From assembly GCA_018060635.1 (NCBI GenBank), contig JAGOVR010000029.1, forward strand, positions 1-14,387: a stretch of 14,387 bases of DNA, written 5' to 3'. Source of the stretch: Bacteriovoracaceae bacterium (GTDB taxonomy: Bacteria; Bdellovibrionota; Bacteriovoracia; Bacteriovoracales; Bacteriovoracaceae). Position 1 is the stretch's first letter, and each line of letters opens with the position of its first letter. Positions 6,197 to 11,591 of this stretch are shown piece by piece. The position numbers and the translations under genes were made by a program. Below the pieces are notes generated by a model. That model ran no database searches. It was given only the letters and a program-made list of their open reading frames with translations, and was not told the DNA's origin.

Positions 6197-8193
6197 AAAG
6201 AAAGCCTTGCATCCGTTAGCATTTTTATTTCATCACGAATTTTAGCGGCTTCTTCAAAACGCAAAGCCCCCGCCGCTTCTTTCATTTGTTTTTTTAGCTC
6301 TATGAGGTGTTTATCAATACCTGCTGTATCCCACTTCATTATCGTATTTTTCTTACTTTGTTTTTTGCCAGTCTCTTTAGTTTTACGAAGTGTTTCAATG
6401 ATTCCTCCTGAAACACTTTTAATAATAGTCTGCGGAGTAATATGATTTTTTTCGTTGTAAGCTATTTGAATTTTACGCCTTCGGTAGGTTTCTGATATAG
6501 CTTGTTTCATACTAGGCGTTTCTTTATAGGCATACATGATTACCCTGCCCTCGGTATTACGAGCGGCCCTTCCAATAGTTTGAATGAGAGAGCGATTGGA
6601 ACGTAAAAAACCTTCTTTATCAGCATCCAGTATGGCCACACAGGCAACTTCTGGAAGATCGAGCCCTTCTCGTAAAAGATTAATACCCACCAGTACGTCA
6701 AATTCACCTAAGCGCAAATCTCTTAAAATCTCCATTCGCTCTACTGTCTGAATATCTGAATGCAAATATTCAACTTTAATTCCCACACTTTTATAATAAC
6801 TAGTAAGTTCTTCTGCTAATTTTTTAGTGAGAGTTGTGACTAAAACACGAAAGCCATTCTTAATGGTTTTTTTAACTTCCAAGAGGAGATCATCCACTTG
6901 AGTGGTGGCATCCCGCACTTCAATCACAGGATCAATCAGTCCTGTGGGACGAATAATTTGTTCTACCACCTCACCCTTCACTTTTTTAAGTTCGTAATCC
7001 GCAGGAGTGGCCGAAACAAAAAGGACCTGATCTAATTTTTGTTCGAATTCCTGAAAATTAAGAGGACGATTATCGAGAGCACTCGGCAGACGAAAGCCAT
7101 ATTCCACCAAGTTGGATTTGCGGGAACGATCACCAAAATACATACCCCCTACTTGGGAAATAGCGATGTGCGATTCATCCACAATAAGCAAAAAATCTTT
7201 TTTAAAAAAATCAATAAGCGTGGGAGGTGCCTCCCCTTCTTTCATCCCTGTAAAATGGCGAGAATAATTTTCAATACCATTGCAAAATCCCATTTCCTCT
7301 AGCATTTCTAAATCGTTTTGCGTGCGCAAAGTAATACGTTCTTTTTCCAGATGTTTGCCTAGTTTTTCGTAATATTGAATGCGCTCACGTAACTCTTCTT
7401 TAATAGCAACCAGAGCTGTTTTCATTTTTTCTTCTCCTACTACATAGTGAGAAGAAGGATAAATAGTAATTTTATTAAGGCTTGTAATGACCGTTCCTCT
7501 TAACGGATCGGTCAGTGTGATAGATTCTACATCATCTCCAAAAAAATCTACCCGAATGACTTGAGCATCTTCGTAAGCAGGAAAAACTTCGACTCGGTCA
7601 CCACGCACTCTAAAAGTCCCACGGTGAAAATCCATGTCATTACGTTGATACTGAATAGCTACTAAATTTTTTAGAAACTGATCACGATCAAGGGTGTCTC
7701 CCACAAAGAAAGTAAGTTTTTGGGCGTCATACTCATCGGGAGATCCGATTCCATAAATGCAACTCACAGAGGCCACCACGATCACGTCATCTCTTTCCAG
7801 CAAAGAACGAGTAGCGGAATGGCGTAGCTTATCTATTTCATCGTTGATAGAAGAATCTTTTTCAATATAAGTATCAGAGCCCACCACGTAAGCTTCTGGT
7901 TGATAATAATCGTAGTAAGACACGAAATATTCCACCGCATTTTCTGGAAAAAATTCTTTAAACTCACTATAGAGTTGGGCGGCTAACGTTTTATTAGGGG
8001 CCAAAATCAAGGTTTTTTTTCCAAGGTTTTGAATGATGTTGGCCATGGTGAAGGTTTTTCCCGAACCTGTCACACCTAAGAGGGTTTGAAATTGTTCTCC
8101 TGACTCAAAACTTTGAGTCAAAGTCGCTATGGCCTGAGGTTGGTCACCACAAGGTTTGAAGGGGCTTTTTAAATTAAACAAAGTTTTTTTCAT
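6193..8193 (-). CDS. uvrB: Excinuclease ABC subunit B
   Basis: UvrB is the damage-verifying helicase of nucleotide excision repair. It is loaded by UvrA, opens DNA at the lesion and recruits UvrC. Its 666 residues match the family. Walker A is GVTGSGKT at 40-47, the beta-hairpin that inserts between strands is YYDYYQPEAY at 93-102, and Walker B is VDESH at 338-342. SATP (394-397) and the helicase motifs ILREG-like LLREGLDLPEV (507-517) and QTIGRAARN (538-546) follow. The C-terminal UVR domain that binds UvrC is at about 627-661 (ALRFEEAAKIRDEI). All key residues are present. The ATG start gives the usual N-terminus, but no clear Shine-Dalgarno precedes it. I see no CTGT-N8-ACAG, GAAC-N4-GTTC or TTAC-N3-GTAA LexA-type box upstream, so SOS control is not supported. 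It leads a three-gene operon and diverges from pyrB. Confidence 0.98.
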   Translation of the reverse strand: MKKTLFNLKSPFKPCGDQPQAIATLTQSFESGEQFQTLLGVTGSGKTFTMANIIQNLGKKTLILAPNKTLAAQLYSEFKEFFPENAVEYFVSYYDYYQPEAYVVGSDTYIEKDSSINDEIDKLRHSATRSLLERDDVIVVASVSCIYGIGSPDEYDAQKLTFFVGDTLDRDQFLKNLVAIQYQRNDMDFHRGTFRVRGDRVEVFPAYEDAQVIRVDFFGDDVESITLTDPLRGTVITSLNKITIYPSSHYVVGEEKMKTALVAIKEELRERIQYYEKLGKHLEKERITLRTQNDLEMLEEMGFCNGIENYSRHFTGMKEGEAPPTLIDFFKKDFLLIVDESHIAISQVGGMYFGDRSRKSNLVEYGFRLPSALDNRPLNFQEFEQKLDQVLFVSATPADYELKKVKGEVVEQIIRPTGLIDPVIEVRDATTQVDDLLLEVKKTIKNGFRVLVTTLTKKLAEELTSYYKSVGIKVEYLHSDIQTVERMEILRDLRLGEFDVLVGINLLREGLDLPEVACVAILDADKEGFLRSNRSLIQTIGRAARNTEGRVIMYAYKETPSMKQAISETYRRRKIQIAYNEKNHITPQTIIKSVSGGIIETLRKTKETGKKQSKKNTIMKWDTAGIDKHLIELKKQMKEAAGALRFEEAAKIRDEIKMLTDARLSL
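8101..8120. repeat. Perfect 9-bp inverted repeat inside uvrB
   Basis: TGACTCAAA and TTTGAGTCA flank a 2-bp centre. In the uvrB mRNA this makes an 8-bp stem with a 4-nt loop about 75 nt downstream of the start codon, over the codons for TQSFES. It may affect early elongation or be chance; no protein-binding role is known to me. Confidence 0.55.
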
Positions 8194-8267
8194 TTTTTAT
8201 ATTTACCATATTTGAGAATAAATATCCTTATTGAGCTCTCATAAAAAAATAAAATCTTGCCAAAGAA

Positions 8268-8299
8268 GCTAAAGTATAGAAATATACTGAAAATTTAGC
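8268..8299. promoter_or_regulatory. Nested inverted repeat, possible operator
   Basis: The core is AGTATA-GAAA-TATACT at 8273-8288, a perfect 6-bp dyad with a 4-nt centre. Outside it, GCTAA at 8268-8272 pairs with TTAGC at 8295-8299, with a 6-nt asymmetry on the right. The element lies midway between the divergent uvrB and pyrB starts and overlaps both putative -10 boxes. It could be a repressor site or an RNA hairpin with a GAAA loop. In such AT-rich DNA chance cannot be excluded. Confidence 0.4.
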
Positions 8300-8321
8300 C
8301 TTTAAAACTGTTTATTATGCG

Positions 8322-8334
8322 CCTCTACCAGAGG
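8322..8334 (+). promoter_or_regulatory. Small hairpin before the pyrB ribosome binding site
   Basis: CCTCT (8322-8326), ACC loop, AGAGG (8330-8334): a perfect 5-bp stem ending 13 nt before the pyrB start. CCUCU could alternatively pair, with one G-U, to AGGGG at 8339-8343 in the Shine-Dalgarno region. A translational switch is therefore conceivable but unproven. Confidence 0.35.
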
Positions 8335-8337
8335 ACA

Positions 8338-8346
8338 AGGGGAAGG
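8338..8346 (+). promoter_or_regulatory. Purine-rich ribosome binding site of pyrB
   Basis: AAGGGGAAG (8338-8346 reads AAGGGGAAGG-like with the following base) precedes the GTG start at 8348. The best-placed core is AAGG at 8338-8341, 6 nt from the start. It supports GTG at 8348 as the initiation codon. Confidence 0.6.
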
Positions 8347-8347
8347 T

Positions 8348-9235
8348 GTGAGTCGAGATCTGCTAAGTATCTCTCATTTAAATCTCTCAGATATTGAAAA
8401 TATTTTTTCCCGTGCTAGTTTTTTTTTGCAATCTAAAACCGTCCCTCCCATTTTAGAAAACCAGACAGTTACCAATCTTTTTTTTGAAATGAGTACACGC
8501 ACTCGTTTTTCTTTTGAACTAGCCGCCAAAAAATTAGGAGCGAATGTTTTAAACTTCGCCGCAGACTTTTCCAGTATGGGAAAAGGCGAGACGCTTTATG
8601 ACACTCTCAAGGTTTTAGAATCCATGGGTGTGAATGCGGTGGTCATTCGTCACAAAAAAGAAAATATTTGGAATGACCTCATTGGGAAAACAAAGTTAAG
8701 CCTTATCAACGCAGGAACTGGAACGAAAGATCATCCTTCGCAAGGACTCTTAGATGCTTTTACACTCAAACAGTATTTTGGAAAATTGGAAAACTTAACA
8801 GTAGCTATTGTGGGAGATGTTTTGCACAGCCGTGTGGCCCATTCTAATATTGAGTGCCTAGGGAAATTGGGAGTTCAAGTTCTTTTGAGTGGCCCTGAAT
8901 ATTTTTTAGATCATAAAGAAAAATTACCTTCTCATGTGCGGATCGTTTCTATGGCCGAGGCGACTGAAAGTGCGGACGCTCTCATGCTTTTACGTATTCA
9001 AAAAGAACGCCATGAAACAAATGGCAATTTTGAAAATTACTTGGAAAGTTTTGGTTTAGATGAAAAGCGCCTGCAAAAAATGAAACCCCATGCTGTGATC
9101 ATGCACCCTGGCCCTTTTAATCGTGGGGTGGAAATTGCAGAAAACTTAGTGGAATCCCCTCGCTCGCTTATTTTTAAACAAGTACAAAATGGCGTGTATG
9201 TTCGCATGGCCATTTTAGAATGGGCCTTATCATGA
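8348..9235 (+). CDS. pyrB: Aspartate carbamoyltransferase catalytic chain
   Basis: Joins carbamoyl phosphate and aspartate to N-carbamoyl-aspartate, the committed step of pyrimidine synthesis. The 295 residues fit a catalytic chain. The carbamoyl-phosphate loop is EMSTRTRFSFE (S49-T50-R51-T52-R53). MGKGETLYDT at 77-86 carries the Lys of the 80s-type loop (K79). Further sites are RH at 101-102, HPSQGLLDAFT with H129 and Q132, VGDVLHSRVAHSN, LLRIQKER with R216 and Q218, and MHPGPFNRG at 252-260. The usual NAGDG before the His reads NAGTG here (T124). No regulatory-chain (pyrI) gene is present, so allostery of the enteric kind is not expected. Paired with a class I dihydroorotase, it may form an enzyme complex like that of Aquifex (inference). 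The start is GTG and the stop overlaps pyrC by 4 bp. Confidence 0.97.
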   Translation: MSRDLLSISHLNLSDIENIFSRASFFLQSKTVPPILENQTVTNLFFEMSTRTRFSFELAAKKLGANVLNFAADFSSMGKGETLYDTLKVLESMGVNAVVIRHKKENIWNDLIGKTKLSLINAGTGTKDHPSQGLLDAFTLKQYFGKLENLTVAIVGDVLHSRVAHSNIECLGKLGVQVLLSGPEYFLDHKEKLPSHVRIVSMAEATESADALMLLRIQKERHETNGNFENYLESFGLDEKRLQKMKPHAVIMHPGPFNRGVEIAENLVESPRSLIFKQVQNGVYVRMAILEWALS

Positions 9236-10521
9236 ATATACTTTTAAAAAATGGACATATCTTTACAGGAGAAGATTTTTTTGAGGGAGACATCCTCATT
9301 GAAAATGGAAAAATTTCTCGCTTAGAAAAAAATATTCCGGAACAGCCAGAGAATAAAGACATTCAAACTTTTGATCTTAAAAATAAATTAGTAGCCCCTG
9401 GATTCATTGATATGCACGTGCATTTACGGGAACCAGGGTTTGAATTTAAAGAAACTATTAAAACAGGAACCAAGGCCGCAGCGAAAGGTGGTTATACCAC
9501 TGTTGCGGCTATGCCTAATACTAACCCCATTGCTGACAATGCAGAAATTGTAAACTTCATGGTGAATAAAGCTAAGGAAGATGCTTGCGTGCGCGTTTTA
9601 CCCGTAGGAGCTATTACTCTCGGAGAAAAAGGACAAACGCTCACTGATTTTGATTCTCTTAAAGCCTGTGGCGTGGTGGGATTTTCTGACGATGGCAAAG
9701 GAATTCAAAGTGAAGAGATGATGAGATCTGCTATGCTTAAAGCTAGAAGTTTAAATATGCCTATTCTCGCTCACTGTGAAATTGAACATCTACACGGTGG
9801 TCATCCTTTTAATGATGGAAAATTTAGTCGTGAACATCAAATGCTTGGAGTTCCCTGTGCCGCAGAAGTGGGACACGTGGAAAGAGATTTAAAAATAGCT
9901 GCGGAGACAAACTGTCATTATCATATTTGTCATATTAGTTGTGCTGACTCTATTCGCTTAGTTAGAGATGCGAAGAAAAAAAATATTCATGTCACTGCTG
10001 AAGTGACTCCTCATCACCTTCTTTTAACGGATGAAGACATCCCAGACCTTGATAGTAATTTTAAAATGAACCCTCCTTTGCGTTCACCTGAAGATAAAAA
10101 AATGTTATGCGAAGCTTTGAAAGATGGAACCATTGATATTATTGCCACAGATCACGCACCTCATACGCAAGAAGAAAAAAGAGCCAATATTCACTGCGCC
10201 CCTTATGGAGTGGTAGGATTAGAAACGGCCTTTCCCCTTTTGTACACTCGCTTTGTGAAAGAAGAAAATTATTTAAAACTGGAAGAACTCTTAAAGCTCT
10301 TAAGCACCAAGCCTGCGCAAATTTTTTCTTTAACAGGTGGTTTTTTAAAAGTAGGAATGACAGCAGATATCGTGGTGATTGATTTAGAACAAAAACAAAA
10401 AGTGAACCCTAAGGAATTCTTATCCAAGGGACAAAATACCCCTTTCGCTGATTGGGATTTGTGGGGATGGCCCACACTTACTTTAGTAGGAGGACAAATT
10501 GCATGGCAAAGCTCATTTTAG
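9232..10521 (+). CDS. pyrC: Dihydroorotase, class I
   Basis: Reversibly cyclises N-carbamoyl-aspartate to dihydroorotate. It belongs to the amidohydrolase superfamily, class I (long, about 430 residues; not the short E. coli type). With the start used here the protein has 429 residues. Metal and active-site residues are visible: DMHVHLREPG with H62 and H64, GFSDDGKG with D153 (the bridging carboxylate of this class), LAHCE with H181, HICHIS with H231 and H234, and IATDHAPHT with D307. I chose ATG at 9232 over an in-frame ATG at 9220 because it gives the family-typical N-terminus MNILLKNG and an ATGA overlap with the pyrB stop. The last 19 bp overlap carA. All catalytic residues are present, so it should be active rather than a structural partner of PyrB. 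Confidence 0.96.
   Translation: MNILLKNGHIFTGEDFFEGDILIENGKISRLEKNIPEQPENKDIQTFDLKNKLVAPGFIDMHVHLREPGFEFKETIKTGTKAAAKGGYTTVAAMPNTNPIADNAEIVNFMVNKAKEDACVRVLPVGAITLGEKGQTLTDFDSLKACGVVGFSDDGKGIQSEEMMRSAMLKARSLNMPILAHCEIEHLHGGHPFNDGKFSREHQMLGVPCAAEVGHVERDLKIAAETNCHYHICHISCADSIRLVRDAKKKNIHVTAEVTPHHLLLTDEDIPDLDSNFKMNPPLRSPEDKKMLCEALKDGTIDIIATDHAPHTQEEKRANIHCAPYGVVGLETAFPLLYTRFVKEENYLKLEELLKLLSTKPAQIFSLTGGFLKVGMTADIVVIDLEQKQKVNPKEFLSKGQNTPFADWDLWGWPTLTLVGGQIAWQSSF
10487..10494 (+). promoter_or_regulatory. Strong ribosome binding site fixing the carA start
   Basis: TAGGAGGA lies inside the end of pyrC, 8 nt upstream of ATG at 10503. It rules out the longer frame that opens at 10452, whose extra 17 residues are out-of-frame pyrC sequence and do not resemble CarA. 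Confidence 0.8.
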
Positions 10522-11591
10522 AAAATGGAGTCGTCTTTGAAGGAACTTCTTTTGGTGCAGAAATAAGCTGTGTAGGAGAAGTAGTTTTCAATACGGGAAT
10601 GACAGGTTATCAAGAAATTTTAACCGACCCTTCTTACTGTGGACAAATGGTGTGCATGACCTACCCTCTTATCGGAAATTACGGCATCAATGCGCAAGAT
10701 TTTGAATCTTTAAAACCAGCACTGAACGCTTTCATCGTGCGCGAATATTGTGAAATTCCCAGTCATTTTCGCTCGCAAATGAGCCTAAATGATTATTTAA
10801 AAAAAATGAATATTCCAGGTCTTGCAGGCATTGATACCAGAAAGCTTACCAAAATTTTACGAGGCTTTGGTACTATGAAAGGAATGCTTTTAAATGAAAA
10901 TATTTCTGCACAAGATGAAGAAAAACTACAAGCACTTTTTAAAAAACCACTTCCCACCAATGAAGTAGAACAAGTGTCTACTAAAACGGCTTTTAGTTGT
11001 CCTGGAAATGGCCCGCGTGTGGTGTTAGTAGATTTTGGTTATAAACAAGGAATTTTAAAAGGACTTACGGATTTAGGATTTCAAGTCACTGTGGTTCCTC
11101 ATAATATAACGGCCCAAGAAATTTATGCTTACAATCCGCAAGGAGTAGTTTTATCCAATGGGCCAGGAGATCCCTTAAGTCTTTCGCACGCCCTCTCTAT
11201 GATTCAAGAGGTGCAAACAAAACTTCCGCTTATGGGAATTTGTATGGGCCATCAAGTTTTTGCTTTGGCCAATGGAGCTAAAACTCAAAAAATGAAATTT
11301 GGCCACCGCGGATGTAATCACCCCGTAAAAGATCTTGTGAGTGGTAAAGTTTATCTTACTTCTCAAAACCATGGTTATGAAGTGGATGAAAAATCTCTAA
11401 AACAAACTTCACTGCAAGTTACTCACATCAATGTTAATGATGGTTGTATAGAAGGAATTCGCCACAAAAAATACCCTGCTTTCTCTGTACAATATCATCC
11501 TGAAGCGGCTCCTGGCCCTCAAGATAATGCGTATCTTTTTCAAGAATTTTCTAAACTCATAGCAGAACATCATCGAGGTCAAAATGCCTAA
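10503..11591 (+). CDS. carA: Carbamoyl-phosphate synthase, small (glutaminase) subunit
   Basis: Hydrolyses glutamine and passes ammonia to CarB for carbamoyl phosphate synthesis. The 362-residue protein has the N-terminal CPSase small-chain domain (about 1-150: LENGVVFEGTSFG, FNTGMTGYQEILTDPSY, GLAGIDTRKLT) and a C-terminal class I glutamine amidotransferase domain (about 170-355). The catalytic triad is complete: C247 in MGICMGHQ, then H332 and E334 in QYHPEAAPGP. SNGPGDP at 218-224 is the oxyanion-loop region. The length is near that of the Bacillus-type protein and shorter than the E. coli one. It overlaps pyrC upstream by 19 bp and carB downstream by 8 bp, so the whole operon is translationally coupled. 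The carbamoyl phosphate may also serve arginine synthesis, but no arg gene is nearby. Confidence 0.97.
   Translation: MAKLILENGVVFEGTSFGAEISCVGEVVFNTGMTGYQEILTDPSYCGQMVCMTYPLIGNYGINAQDFESLKPALNAFIVREYCEIPSHFRSQMSLNDYLKKMNIPGLAGIDTRKLTKILRGFGTMKGMLLNENISAQDEEKLQALFKKPLPTNEVEQVSTKTAFSCPGNGPRVVLVDFGYKQGILKGLTDLGFQVTVVPHNITAQEIYAYNPQGVVLSNGPGDPLSLSHALSMIQEVQTKLPLMGICMGHQVFALANGAKTQKMKFGHRGCNHPVKDLVSGKVYLTSQNHGYEVDEKSLKQTSLQVTHINVNDGCIEGIRHKKYPAFSVQYHPEAAPGPQDNAYLFQEFSKLIAEHHRGQNA

Larger units (their letters stand above)
8194..8347. promoter_or_regulatory. Divergent uvrB-pyrB control region
   Basis: This 154-bp AT-rich gap must hold the promoters for both operons. Two back-to-back TATACT hexamers, one on each strand (plus strand 8283-8288, minus strand 8278-8273), look like divergent -10 boxes. 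Neither has a convincing -35 at 16-18 bp; the nearest, TTGCCA at 8257-8262, is 20 bp from the plus-strand copy. TATTAT at 8313-8318 is another -10 candidate for pyrB, again without a -35. No attenuator-type terminator with a T run is visible in the pyrB leader. Confidence 0.5.

Noticed and set aside
8194..8347. LexA/SOS operator upstream of uvrB
   Set aside because: I looked for the E. coli, Bacillus and Bdellovibrio-type box patterns and saw none.
9220..9231. Earlier PyrC start giving four extra residues
   Set aside because: No ribosome site; the ATG at 9232 overlaps the pyrB stop in the usual ATGA manner and gives the normal N-terminus.
10452..10502. N-terminal extension of CarA by 17 residues
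   Set aside because: The extension reads pyrC out of frame, and a strong Shine-Dalgarno sits just before ATG at 10503.
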